NCBI GenBank assembly: GCA_001017865.1
Contig: LATQ01000001.1
Location: 1,533,768-1,547,038, forward strand
Direction of reading: 5' to 3'
Origin: Rhodococcus sp. IITR03
Lineage (GTDB): Bacteria; Actinomycetota; Actinomycetes; Mycobacteriales; Mycobacteriaceae
Length of the DNA: 13,271 nucleotides
The notes beneath the pieces were generated by a model that worked only from the letters and a program-made list of their open reading frames with translations, was not told where the DNA came from and searched no databases. Numbering within the stretch: the stretch's first letter is position 1; every line of letters begins with the position of its first letter. Made by a program: the position numbers and the translations under genes. This document shows, in pieces, positions 1 through 7,726 of the stretch.

Positions 1-1632
1 GCGGGCGACGACATGCCCGGCCCGCCGGGCGCGACGCACGGCTTCGCCGATCGGCCCGTACGACGAACCCCAGCCGAGCACCAGTACCTCGGCGTCACCC
101 GTGGGGTCGTCGACGCCGAGATCCGGGACGTCGATGCCCGCCACCCGCGCGACCCGCAGTCGGGTCATCAACTCGTGGTTGGTGTGGTGGTACGAGATGT
201 CGCCGGTGCCGTCGGCCTTCTCGAGTCCGCCGATCCGGTGCTCGCGACCTGCGGTTCCAGGTATCGCCCAGTCGCGCGCGAGGGTGTCGGCATGGCGGGC
301 GTAGGGCTGGTAGCCGGGGTCGTCGTCGCCCGGCGACCCGGCGAAGCGCGGATCGATACGCGGCAGGTCGTCGATATCGGGGATGCGCCACGGTTCGGAT
401 CCGTTGGCGATCGCACCGTCGGACAACAGCATGACCGGGGTGCGGTAGGTGATCGCGATGCGCGCGGCTTCGAGCGCGGCGTCGAAGCAGTCGGCGGGCG
501 ACTGCGGAGCGACGATCGCGACGGGTGATTCGCCGTTGCGGCCGAACATCGCCTGCATGAGGTCGGCCTGTTCGGTCTTCGTCGGCAGGCCTGTGGACGG
601 TCCGCCGCGCTGGACGTCGACGACGATCAGCGGCAGCTCGGTCATCACCGCCAGACCGATGGCCTCGGATTGCAGGGCTATCCCCGGGCCCGACGTGCTG
701 GTGACGCCGAGCGCGCCGCCGTAGGACGCGCCGATCGCCGCGCCGATACCCGCGATCTCGTCCTCGGCCTGGAAGGTGTGTACGCCGAAGCGTTCGAGCC
801 TGCTCAGTTCGTGGAGGATGTCGGAGGCCGGGGTGATCGGGTAGGTGCCGAGGAAGACGTCCATCCCCGCCGCGCGACCCGCCGCGACGAGACCGTAGGC
901 GAGGGCGGTGTTGCCGGTGATCTGCCGATACGTCCCGGGTGGCAGCGACGCGCGGGCCACCTCGTAGGTCGTGGCGAACGTCTCGGTGGTCTCCCCGTAG
1001 TTCCAGCCGGCGCGCAGGGCTAGGACGTTGGCGTGCGCGATGTCGGGTTTCGACGCGAACTTGCGCTCGAGGAACGTCTCGACCGGCGCGATCGGCCGCC
1101 CGTACATCCACGACAGGAGACCGAGCGCGAACATGTTCTTCGAGCGCTGCGCGTCCTTCTTGCCGACGCCGGCCGGTTCGACGGCTCCGGCGGTGAGCGT
1201 GCTCATCGGCAGGGCGTGGACGGTCAGATGCTCCACGGCGCCGGTACCCAGCGGATCGGCGTCGTAGCCCGCCTTGCTCAGGTTCCGTTTGGTGAACTCG
1301 TCGCTGTTGACGATGACGGTGCCACCTCGGGGCAGATCGCCGACGTTGGCCTTGAAGGCCGCCGGGTTCATCGCGACCAGCACGTCGGGCCGGTCCCCGG
1401 CGGTGAGGATGTCGTGGTCGGCGATCTGGATCTGAAAGCTCGAGACCCCGGGAAGAGTGCCCTGAGGTGCGCGGATCTCGGCGGGGAAGTTGGGTTGTGT
1501 GGCCAGGTCGTTGCCGAAGGCGGCCGCCTCGGCGGTGAACCTGTCACCGGCGAGTTGCATGCCGTCGCCGGAGTCGCCGGCGATGCGGATGACGACCTGT
1601 TCGAGTTTCGCGCTCGACGCCATGCGCTCCAT
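1..1632 (-). CDS. korA: 2-oxoglutarate:ferredoxin oxidoreductase subunit alpha (gamma-alpha fusion), C-terminus off the left edge
   Basis: KorA pairs with KorB (TPP-binding beta subunit, presumably just beyond the left edge) in the cytoplasm to decarboxylate 2-oxoglutarate to succinyl-CoA with ferredoxin as electron acceptor. The frame is open from 1632 to the edge (544 codons; the family is about 610-660). The N-terminal gamma domain opens with GDSGDGMQLAGDRF near residue 20. The alpha domain follows with YPITPAS (near residue 263), TSTSGPG and VQRGGPSTGLPTKTEQ (near residue 340), all hallmarks of 2-oxoacid:acceptor oxidoreductase alpha subunits. The ATG at 1632 is chosen over the in-frame ATG at 1623 because GAGG lies 6 bases before it, whereas the GGAG before 1623 is only 3 bases away. 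Unlike most of its neighbours, the frame is unbroken. A related 2-oxoacid (e.g. pyruvate) specificity cannot be excluded, but the gamma-alpha fusion without ferredoxin domain is the actinobacterial Kor type. Confidence 0.93.
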   Translation of the reverse strand, partial: MERMASSAKLEQVVIRIAGDSGDGMQLAGDRFTAEAAAFGNDLATQPNFPAEIRAPQGTLPGVSSFQIQIADHDILTAGDRPDVLVAMNPAAFKANVGDLPRGGTVIVNSDEFTKRNLSKAGYDADPLGTGAVEHLTVHALPMSTLTAGAVEPAGVGKKDAQRSKNMFALGLLSWMYGRPIAPVETFLERKFASKPDIAHANVLALRAGWNYGETTETFATTYEVARASLPPGTYRQITGNTALAYGLVAAGRAAGMDVFLGTYPITPASDILHELSRLERFGVHTFQAEDEIAGIGAAIGASYGGALGVTSTSGPGIALQSEAIGLAVMTELPLIVVDVQRGGPSTGLPTKTEQADLMQAMFGRNGESPVAIVAPQSPADCFDAALEAARIAITYRTPVMLLSDGAIANGSEPWRIPDIDDLPRIDPRFAGSPGDDDPGYQPYARHADTLARDWAIPGTAGREHRIGGLEKADGTGDISYHHTNHELMTRLRVARVAGIDVPDLGVDDPTGDAEVLVLGWGSSYGPIGEAVRRARRAGHVVAR

Positions 1633-1646
1633 CGTGGCCCTCACGC

Positions 1647-1656
1647 GCACATGTGC
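1647..1656. promoter_or_regulatory. 10-bp perfect palindrome in the korA leader
   Basis: GCACATGTGC is self-complementary and lies 14 bases upstream of the korA ATG, immediately before the ribosome binding site. It could be a repressor half-site or a small leader element, or it may be chance. No known regulator is assigned. Confidence 0.25.
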
Positions 1657-1686
1657 AACCGTTTCTCCCGAAAAATTCTGTCCATC

Positions 1687-1747
1687 CGCTACAAGATCGG
1701 CTTTCCGCTACAGCGAATTTCCGTAGCGGAAAGCCAACTTTGTAGCG
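1687..1747. promoter_or_regulatory. nested 61-bp inverted repeat upstream of korA, candidate operator
   Basis: The inner arms are 13 bp and perfect: GGCTTTCCGCTAC at 1699-1711 and its complement at 1723-1735, with an 11-base spacer. An outer 8-bp pair, CGCTACAA (1687-1694) and TTGTAGCG (1740-1747), has exactly the same centre (1717). Thus the word T(C)CGCTACA occurs four times, as two direct copies about 19 bp apart on each side of the dyad. It is the only regulatory-looking structure between the end of the upstream minus-strand gene and the korA start. Two-turn spacing and symmetry argue for cooperative binding of a dimeric or tetrameric repressor. A transcription terminator for the upstream gene is the alternative, but no T-tract follows the stem directly. 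Confidence 0.6.
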
Positions 1748-1753
1748 AATACG

Positions 1754-2465
1754 TCAGGACTTCACGGTGTCCCCGACGAAGCTCAGCGCCTGGGGCCACG
1801 ACACGGCGTAGGCCTCGGCGTTGACGGGGTTGCCGTGCCGGCCGCGGAGGAGAAGCCGTGTTCGGCACCCGGGTAGACGTGGGTGATGGTCGCGCCGGTC
1901 TCGCGCTGTTGCAGCGTCGCCTGTAGGTCCGCGAAGGTCTCGGCGCTCATGATCGTGTCGGCGCCGGCGTGCAGCACCATGACGGGTGCCGCGACGCGAC
2001 CGGCCTGCTCTACGGCGTCGATCGTGTGGTTCGGGGCGGGCGGCACCGCGATCGACGGGTGGTAGGCCACGACGTTCGCGACGCGCGTGTCGCGGGCGCC
2101 GAGGATCAGGCGAGACGTCCGCCGAGGCACCATCCGATCACGCCGACCTTCTCCAGGCGTAGTTCACCGAAGGCGTGGTCGAGCAAGATCGCCATTTCCG
2201 CGAGGCACTTCTCGTCGTCGAGACCGTGCATCAACTCCATGAGCTCCTCGCGCGAGGTGTCGTCGGCGCTCGGTCCGTGCCAGGGGTCCCAGACGAGCGC
2301 GGTCACACCGGTTCCGGCGATGTCGTGCGCGTACTCGCGGACCTGGGCGTCGATGCCGGTGATCATGGGCAGCAACAGCATTCCTCCGGTGGCACCGCCG
2401 AGCGGCCTGGCCAGATAGGCGCGCAGACCTGCGATGTGAACGAATTCTGCCTCGATGTCGGTCAT
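1754..2465 (-). CDS. dienelactone hydrolase family protein, two frameshifts
   Basis: An alpha/beta hydrolase of the DLH family, about 237 residues when the breaks are bridged, the usual family length. The catalytic triad is visible: nucleophile Cys113 in GVIGWCLGGR, Asp170 in LHAGADTIMS and His203 in GAEHGF. The family hydrolyses dienelactones or related esters; the substrate is unknown here. The start is the ATG at 2465, with AAGGA 6 bases upstream; an in-frame GTG at 2480 lacks a good site. The reading frame breaks near 2109-2111 (GCC-TGA, where one more C gives GCC CTG and restores RLALILGARDTRV) and near 1845-1847 (one more C gives FSSRGRHGNPVNAEAY). The end at 1754 follows the repaired frame; literally, the two frames end at 2106 and 1783. 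It is divergent from the SDR gene. Confidence 0.82.
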
Positions 2466-2581
2466 CGACCGTCCTTCCACTTGCGTCGTTTGTTCGTCAT
2501 GATCTTCGTACGAAGTCGTTCAGCGGGCAGCGCATCCACGCGTCGCTGCAGCTCAGGGACCGCCCGTCCCATCCACCGAAA

Positions 2582-2598
2582 AAATGAGAACATCATTT
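2582..2598. promoter_or_regulatory. inverted repeat AAATGA-N5-TCATTT between divergent genes
   Basis: Perfect 6-bp arms (2582-2587 and 2593-2598) separated by GAACA, in the 215-bp gap between the DLH (minus) and SDR (plus) starts. The locally AT-rich dyad in a GC-rich genome has the size and shape of a TetR-family operator. No TetR gene is in the window. The rest of the gap shows no gene or clear -35/-10 pair. Confidence 0.4.
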
Positions 2599-2680
2599 CC
2601 GTTTTACGGTATCGTTCCTCTCGTGCACCGGCGGACGCTCGGAGCACAGCAGACGGCTCGCTCGAAAGGGATACAGGCAG

Positions 2681-3368
2681 ATGGCTCGCACCGTATTGGT
2701 CAGTGGTGGCACCGGCGCTCGGCAGCGCCGTGACGAAACATCTCCTCGACACCGGATGGCGGGTCGTGGTGCCGTGGCTGGTCCGTGACGAGCTCGAGCG
2801 CGTGGGCACGCATCGGAACCTCCAGCTCGTCCAGGCCGACCTCTCCGACGAGCAACAGCTCGAGGACGCCTGAACCTGGCGTGCGACGACCCCGACGCTC
2901 CCCTCTTCGGCGTCGTCAACCTCGTCGGCGGTTTCACCTCGGGACCGCGAGTGCACGAGACCCCGATCGAGGTGCTCGACTCCCAGCTCGACCTCAACCT
3001 GCGCACCGCCTATTCCGTCAGCCAGGCGGCGCTGCCCCACCTGATCCGCCGCGGCGTGGATCGATCGTCTGCATCTCCACCGCCGCGACGCTCAACCCCT
3101 TCCCGGGCGGCGCCTCCTACATCGCCTCCAAGGCCGCAGTGTCGGCCCTGGTCGAGACCATGGCGCTCGAGTACCGCGACGATCACATCCGCGTCAACGC
3201 GCTGCTGCCGGTCGTCATCGACACCCCGGCCAACCGCGCCGCGATGCCCGATGCCGACACGAGCCGCTGGTCGAAGCCGGCCGACATCGCGAAGGTCATC
3301 GAGTTCCTGATCTCCGATGCGGGTGCCTCCATCACCGGTGGCTGATCCCCGTCACCAACGTCGGCTGA
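2681..3368 (+). CDS. short-chain dehydrogenase/reductase (SDR), four frameshifts
   Basis: A classical SDR of about 230 residues once bridged. It starts MARTVLVSGGTGALG (Rossmann glycine motif), then has NLVGG (cofactor-pocket Asn), ISTAAT (catalytic Ser), YIASK (catalytic Tyr and Lys) and a C-terminal ITGGLIPVTNVG. It would carry out an NAD(P)-dependent alcohol/ketone oxidoreduction; the substrate is unknown. The start ATG at 2681 has GAAAGGG about 10 bases upstream. Breaks lie near 2714-2719 (GCGC reduced by two bases), 2869-2871 (GCC-TGA for GCC CTG), 3054-3057 (GGCG-TGG for GGCGGTGG) and 3341-3343 (GGC-TGA for GGC CTG). The literal last frame stops at 3345, but the repaired frame runs to the TGA at 3368. 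The stop lies 5 bases from the convergent whiB stop. Confidence 0.82.
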
Positions 3369-3373
3369 CAGCG

Positions 3374-3649
3374 TCAGGCCGACTGGAGGCGACCGAGTTT
3401 CATCGAGCGTTCGAACGCTCGCCGTTCGGCGTAGTTCATGCCGCCCCACACGCCGTGCGTCTCTCCGGTACGCACGGCGTGCGCTCGGCACGCGTCGATC
3501 ACCGGACAGGAGCGACAGACCTCCTTCGCCTGCCGCTCGGCCCGGAGCACCGCACCGCGGCCGTCCTCGGGCTGAGGGAAGAACATCGACGTGTCCACCC
3601 CGCGGCACCGCGCCGCGACCACCCAGTCACGGTCGCCGGATCCGTACAT
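3374..3649 (-). CDS. WhiB-family iron-sulfur transcriptional regulator, WhiB3-like
   Basis: A 91-residue protein with four cluster-ligating cysteines at 15, 45, 48 and 54. The spacing C-x29-C-x2-C-x5-C equals that of mycobacterial WhiB3, and GVWGG at 66-70 is followed by a basic C-terminus. The stretches CRGVDTSMFF and CRSCPVIDACRAHAV closely match WhiB3 as I recall it. Such proteins hold a redox- and NO-sensitive [4Fe-4S] cluster, bind the principal sigma factor and tune redox and lipid metabolism. The open frame extends upstream to 3742, but the ATG at 3649 has a full AAGGAGG 5 bases before it and gives the family length. The gene is intact. Another WhiB class is possible but less likely. 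Confidence 0.93.
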   Translation of the reverse strand: MYGSGDRDWVVAARCRGVDTSMFFPQPEDGRGAVLRAERQAKEVCRSCPVIDACRAHAVRTGETHGVWGGMNYAERRAFERSMKLGRLQSA

Positions 3650-3851
3650 CGCCGCCTCCTTGCCCATCGGGCCATCGCGGACCCGCACTCGTCGAACGAG
3701 TATTTGTACGGCCATTTTTCGGTACCCGGCGGGGATCGTCAATCGCTGAGCAGCACAAATCCATCAGAATCGACGATGCCAGTCGCTTCGGATACCTATA
3801 AGCACCGGACGCTATGGCCGCACATTTGATGAGCGGACGGAGCAGAGCTGA
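3650..3851 (-). promoter_or_regulatory. whiB upstream region with a 15-bp palindrome
   Basis: The 202-bp gap serves as promoter region for whiB (minus) and follows the end of the CoA-transferase gene. ACTCGT-CGA-ACGAGT (3687-3701) is a perfect 6-bp dyad with a 3-base centre, 38 bases upstream of the whiB start. A TTGACG (-35-like) lies on the minus strand at 3742-3737, but no convincing -10 is at the right distance. No gene is seen in this gap. Confidence 0.4.
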
Positions 3852-5070
3852 TCAGCCGACGATGCCGGCCTTCTTCAGACCCGCGATCTGCTCGTCGGTG
3901 AGCCCGAGATCGGCGAGCACCGTGTCGGTGTGCTGACCGAGACCCGGAACCGCACCCATGGGCAGTTCGATGTCGCGAAAGTTCATCGGCGGCAGGATGC
4001 CACGCACCGGGCCTGCCTCGGTCTGCACCTCACGCCAGCGGTCGCGCGTCGCGAGCTGGGGGTGTTCGATGAGCCCGCGCAGATCCCGCAGCTGCGCGGC
4101 CGGCACACCTGCATCGGCGAGCTTCTCGTCGAGCTCTGCGCTCGTGAACTGCTTGGTGGCCTGCCCGACCAGCGCATCGACCTCCTCGCGCCGACGCACC
4201 CGCTCGAGATTGGTGGCGTAGCGCGGATCGTCGCCCAGTTCGGGCATGCCGAGGACATCGGTGAGCGTGCGCCAGCCCCTGTCGTTCTGCACTCCGATGA
4301 GGATCTCGCCGTCCGTGGTGGGGTACTTGTCGTACGGCGCGATCGAGGTGTGCGACAGACCCATCCGCGGCACCTGGCGCCCCTGATACATCTGCAGGTA
4401 CATCGGGTAGCCGAGCCACTCGGCGGTGGCGTCGAACATCGACACGTCGATCGTCGCGCCCACGCCGGTGCGGTGCCGGCGCAGCAGCGCCGCCTGAATC
4501 GAGGTGAGCGCGTACATGCCCGCGGCGATGTCCGAGGTGGGGATGCCCGTCTTCACCGCAGTCTCAGGCGTGCCGGTGATCGAGCACAGGCCGGTCTCGG
4601 ACTGCACGAGCATGTCGTAGGCCTTGCGGTCGCGCATCGGCCCGTCGGTGCCGTAACCCGACATGTTGACCACCACCAGTTCCGGGTGGTCGGCGCGCAG
4701 CTCGTCGGCACCGAGTCCGAGACGCTCCACCGCGCCGGGTGCGAGATTCTGCAGGAAGACGTCGGCGCCGCGGATCAGCTTCTTCACCGCGTCGATGCCT
4801 CGGGCGATTTGAGGTCCACGGCGAAGGACTCCTTGCCGCGGTTGAGCCACACGAAGTGGGCGGCCAGTCCCTGCACGGCACTGTCGTAAGCGCGGGCGAA
4901 GTCGCCGTCGCCGACGCGTTCGACCTTGACGACCCGGGCTCCGAGATCCGCGAGATGGCGCGTCGCGAGGGGCGCGGCGACCGCCTGCTCGAGCTCACCA
5001 CGGTGACGCCCTCCAGCGGCAGGCCTGCAGAAACCTCCACCTCGCTCCGATTGGTTCCGTCGCTCGTCAC
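3852..5070 (-). CDS. family III (CaiB/BaiF) acyl-CoA transferase, two frameshifts
   Basis: Transfers CoA between acyl groups, typically dicarboxylic or hydroxy acids, through an aspartyl-CoA anhydride. It is about 406 residues after bridging, the family norm. Seen: EQAVAAPLATRHLADLGARV and VVKVER near the N-terminus, LNRGKES (near residue 76), NMSGYGTDGP (about 136-145) and AYDMLVQSETG, where Asp153 fits the catalytic Asp of formyl-CoA transferase. A C-terminal GLGQHTDTVLADLG is also typical. The GTG start at 5070 has AAAGGA 8 bases before it. Breaks lie near 4993-4996 (one C missing before TCGAG) and 4798-4799 (GAGGC for GAGGGC). Literally, the C-terminal 332-residue frame starts at 4850. 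It is divergent from the MHS transporter. Itaconate-, mesaconate- or succinate-type substrates are possible but not shown. Confidence 0.85.
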
Positions 5071-5148
5071 CCTGTGTGTCCTTTCGCGTCCGCGGTTCCC
5101 GTCCGGCGTCGCTGTATGTCTACCAGGCCGAACACCGACTCCCCGGTA

Positions 5149-5163
5149 ATACCTCTGGGGTAT
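5149..5163. promoter_or_regulatory. LysR-type box (T-N11-A dyad) between CoA-transferase and transporter genes
   Basis: ATACC-N5-GGTAT is a perfect 5-bp dyad containing T(5150)-N11-A(5162), the classic LysR binding pattern. A second GGGTAT word follows 22 bp later (5180-5185, against 5158-5163). It sits in the 204-bp gap between two divergent starts, and a LysR gene lies just beyond the transporter. The rest of the gap holds only the two ribosome binding sites that I can identify. Confidence 0.45.
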
Positions 5164-5274
5164 CGATCTGCGTTCCATTGGGTATTGGACTGGAAAGCCG
5201 AGCCCTGCCACTCTCTGATGAGACGCAGACCACATTCCACCCGCCTCGTCGGGGGCGTAAGAGACGGAGGACGC

Positions 5275-6706
5275 ATGAGTTCGTCCACACCCACCGATCA
5301 GGAGATCGCGAAGAAGGCCCGCAAGGCCGGCATCGCCTCCTTCATCGGCACCACCATCGAGTGGTACGACTTCTACATCTACGGCACGGCCGCCGCGCTG
5401 GTGTTCGGCCAGATCTTCTTCTCGGACGAACTCTCGAGCGGTGTCGCGACCCTCCTCGCGTTCGTCACCCTCTGGGCCGGCTTCCTCGCCCGCCCGCTCG
5501 GCGGCGTCATCTTCGGCCATCTCGGTGACCGCATCGGACGCAAGAACACCCTCGTCATCACGCTCGTCATGATGGGCATCGCGACGGTGGGTATCGGCCT
5601 GCTCCCGACCTACGCGCAGATCGGGATGTGGGCGCCGGTCCTGCTGGTCTTCCTGCGCATCGTGCAGGGCGTCGCAGTCGGCGGCGAATGGGGCGGCGCC
5701 GTCCTCATCGCCAGCGAGAACGCCCCGAAGGGCAAGGGAATCCTGTATTCGGCGTTCGCGCAGCAGGGTTCGCCCGCAGGCAACCTGCTGTCGACGATGG
5801 CATTCTTCTTCCTCGCCGCGCTGCCACCCCGCAGTTCATGATGTGGGGCTGGCGCATCCCGTTCCTGCTCTCGGGCGTGCTCGTCGTCATCGGCATGGTG
5901 ATCCGCCTCAAGCTCGAGGAATCGGACGCGATGAAAGCCGTTCTGGCACGCAAGAAGACCGTCAAGCTCCCGATCAAGGAAGTGCTGCGCAAGCACTGGG
6001 TCCTGGTCCTGCTCGGCGCCGGCGCACTGCCTCTCGCCCAGGTGACCTACTTCAAGAACACCTTCGCTCTGTCATGGGCGACGAGCGAACTCGGTTACGA
6101 GCGCGGCACCTTCCTCGCGATCATCGCGATCGCCCTCGTCGTGCAGTTCATCGTGCAGCCGTTCGGTGCCGTGCTGGTGTCGAAGATCGACATGCGCAAG
6201 GCAATGCTCCTGATGATCGTCCCGGAGCTGTTCCTCATGCCCGCGATGTTCTTTGCGATCCGCACCGAGACCTTCGCGGTCGCCGTGATCGGTATGTGCC
6301 TCGCGACGATTCCGCACTCGATGTTCTACGGCGCGATCGCCGGCATCCTCGCCCGCGCCTTCCCTGCGAACATCCGCTACTCGGGCCTGTCGCTCGCCTA
6401 CCAGCTGTGCTCGCTGATCGTCGGCGGTGGCACCCCGGTGCTCGCCCAGTACCTGCTCAACTCGTCCGGTGACGTCACCGGTGTGGCCATCGCGGCGGCC
6501 TGCTACGCAGCGGTCTCCCTCGTGTGCACCCTGGCACTGCTCAAGCGCACCGGATACGACCCGAGGCACCCTCGGTCGCCGAGAAGTCCGACGCCGACGA
6601 ACTCGCCCTCGAGCAGTCGGAGGCGGCCGAGCGCGACCGCCGCACGCCGGGCGCCGAGGACACCCCTCGCTCCGACGACACCCCACGAGATCGCGTCCAT
6701 GCCTAG
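5275..6706 (+). CDS. MFS transporter, metabolite:H+ symporter (MHS) family, two frameshifts
   Basis: An inner-membrane proton symporter for small organic acids, about 477 residues with 12 predicted helices. Hallmarks: FIGTTIEWYDFYIYGTAAA at the N-terminus, FLARPLGGVIFGHLGDRIGR (motif A), RIVQGVAVGGEWGGA and MWGWRIPFLLSGVLVVIG. The ATG at 5275 has GGAGG 4 bases upstream. Breaks lie near 5823-5829 (one base missing in CTGCCACCCCG, giving ALPTPQFMMWGW) and near 6560-6564 (one base missing in GACCCGAGG). After the second, a charged hydrophilic tail with SDADELALEQSEAAERDRR ends at the TAG, 6704-6706. It is divergent from the CaiB-type gene and convergent with the LysR gene. The substrate is probably the acid handled by the adjacent CoA-transferases. 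Confidence 0.88.
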
Positions 6707-6727
6707 GACGGATCCTTCACACTCGGG

Positions 6728-6753
6728 GCCGGCCGGCGCAGTCGCCGGCCGGC
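6728..6753. terminator. bidirectional hairpin between convergent transporter and LysR genes
   Basis: GCCGGCCGGC (6728-6737) and the same self-complementary word at 6744-6753 form a 10-bp GC stem with a GCAGTC loop. It sits in the 52-bp gap between the transporter stop (6706) and the LysR stop (6759-6761). There is no T-tract, as is common for actinobacterial terminators. It can act for both directions. Confidence 0.7.
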
Positions 6754-6758
6754 TCCGG

Positions 6759-7655
6759 TCACTCCGGAGTCGGCAGTGCTTCCTCGGAGAGGCGGAGAAC
6801 CTCTCGCAGCGCGGCACTGTCGTCGTCCTCCCGCCACACGAGCCGCACGTCGAGCGGCTCGGGATGATCGGCGAGGGGAACGAACACGACTTCGGGGTTG
6901 ATGACGTTCGCCGCGACCGACGAGACCGTCATCGAGCATCCCACCCCGGCCGAGACCAGGGCGATCAGCGACAGCGAATCCGGGGCGCTCTGAACGATTC
7001 TGGGTGTGAAGCCGACGTCGTGGGCGAGACGGAGCAACAGCTCGCGCAGCATCGATCCGGGTTCGGCGGGCAGCATCACCCACGCCTCGTTCGCGAGGTC
7101 CTCGAGCCGGACCTGCTCACGGTCGGCGAGCGGGTGTTCCTTGGGCAGCGCCACGACGAGGTTCTCGCGAGCCACGACGCGCGACGCGATCCCGGGCGGG
7201 AAGAACAACAGGCGCACGATGCCGATGTCGAGCTTGCCCGCGGCCAGCTTGTTGAGCGCCTCGCTCGCGTACGCCGAACTGTCGAGCACGAATTCGATAC
7301 CGGGATGGGTGCGCCGCACGAGCTTCGCCCACCGGCCCACGAGATAGTGCGAGGACGAACCGGCGAAACCGATACGGACCCTGCCGGTCTGACCCGACCC
7401 CGCGGCGGTCACCGCCATCTCGGCGAGCCGGCAGGCGACGAGGATGTTCCGGGCCGGCTCCACGAGCGCACGACCGCTCTCCGTCAACCGCACGCTGCGG
7501 GTGTTGCGTTCGAAGAGTTCGGCGCCGAGTTCCTTCTCGAGTCTGCGGATCGTGCGGCTGAGCGGCGGCTGGGCCATGTGCAGCCGTTGCGCCGCCCGAC
7601 CGAAATGCAGTTCCTCCGCCACCGCCAGGAACGCCTTCACCTGCTGGATCTCCAC
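6759..7655 (-). CDS. LysR-family transcriptional regulator, probably leaderless
   Basis: A 298-residue LysR-type regulator. It has the N-terminal winged helix-turn-helix (AEELHFGRAAQRLHMAQPPL followed by SRTIRRLEKELGAELFER, residues about 12-50), then an effector domain from about residue 90 (GRVRIGFAGSSSHYLV). It is divergent from the family I CoA-transferase pair, 71 bases away, and is therefore the likely controller of that pair and perhaps of the CaiB/MHS genes. The open frame extends to 7712, but the conserved family start aligns with the GTG at 7655 (VEIQQVKAFLAVAEEL). That GTG has no ribosome binding site. Instead, AATAAT ends 7 bases upstream, as expected for a leaderless transcript. 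The gene is intact. The effector is unknown. Confidence 0.92.
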   Translation of the reverse strand: MEIQQVKAFLAVAEELHFGRAAQRLHMAQPPLSRTIRRLEKELGAELFERNTRSVRLTESGRALVEPARNILVACRLAEMAVTAAGSGQTGRVRIGFAGSSSHYLVGRWAKLVRRTHPGIEFVLDSSAYASEALNKLAAGKLDIGIVRLLFFPPGIASRVVARENLVVALPKEHPLADREQVRLEDLANEAWVMLPAEPGSMLRELLLRLAHDVGFTPRIVQSAPDSLSLIALVSAGVGCSMTVSSVAANVINPEVVFVPLADHPEPLDVRLVWREDDDSAALREVLRLSEEALPTPE

Positions 7656-7661
7656 CCGTCG

Positions 7662-7667
7662 ATTATT
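7662..7667 (-). promoter_or_regulatory. -10-like AATAAT for a leaderless LysR transcript
   Basis: On the minus strand AATAAT is followed by CGACGG and then directly by the GTG start codon at 7655. This is the spacing at which transcription would start on the start codon itself. The upstream -35 is weak. The gap 7656-7726 also contains the plus-strand GGAGG for the next gene. Confidence 0.4.
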
Positions 7668-7726
7668 GCGCCTGCGAGCGCCTGACATCCGACACCGAAT
7701 TACCGACCACACGGAGGACGACCGGT

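Noticed and set aside
13..1111. Long open frames on both strands (for example 95-1111 minus and 13-528 plus) inside the korA region
   Set aside because: They are alternative-frame shadows of korA, with Arg/Pro/Ala-rich meaningless translations, while the korA frame carries all family motifs.
1699..1735. Reading the 13-bp inverted repeat as a simple terminator of the DLH gene
   Set aside because: No T-tract follows the stem directly, and the outer arms share the same centre, which fits an operator better. It is not fully excluded.
3847..3856. Palindrome GCTGATCAGC over the CaiB-type stop codon
   Set aside because: It is short and overlaps the coding end, with no T-tract. Not supported as a terminator.
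6761..6770. Palindrome ACTCCGGAGT at the LysR 3' end
   Set aside because: It lies at the end of the coding sequence and is short. It is probably codon chance next to the stronger hairpin.
5628..7685. A 685-codon plus-strand frame that could look like a transporter fused to a second protein
   Set aside because: Only its middle part is the transporter after the first frameshift. The remainder is out of frame and antisense to the LysR gene.
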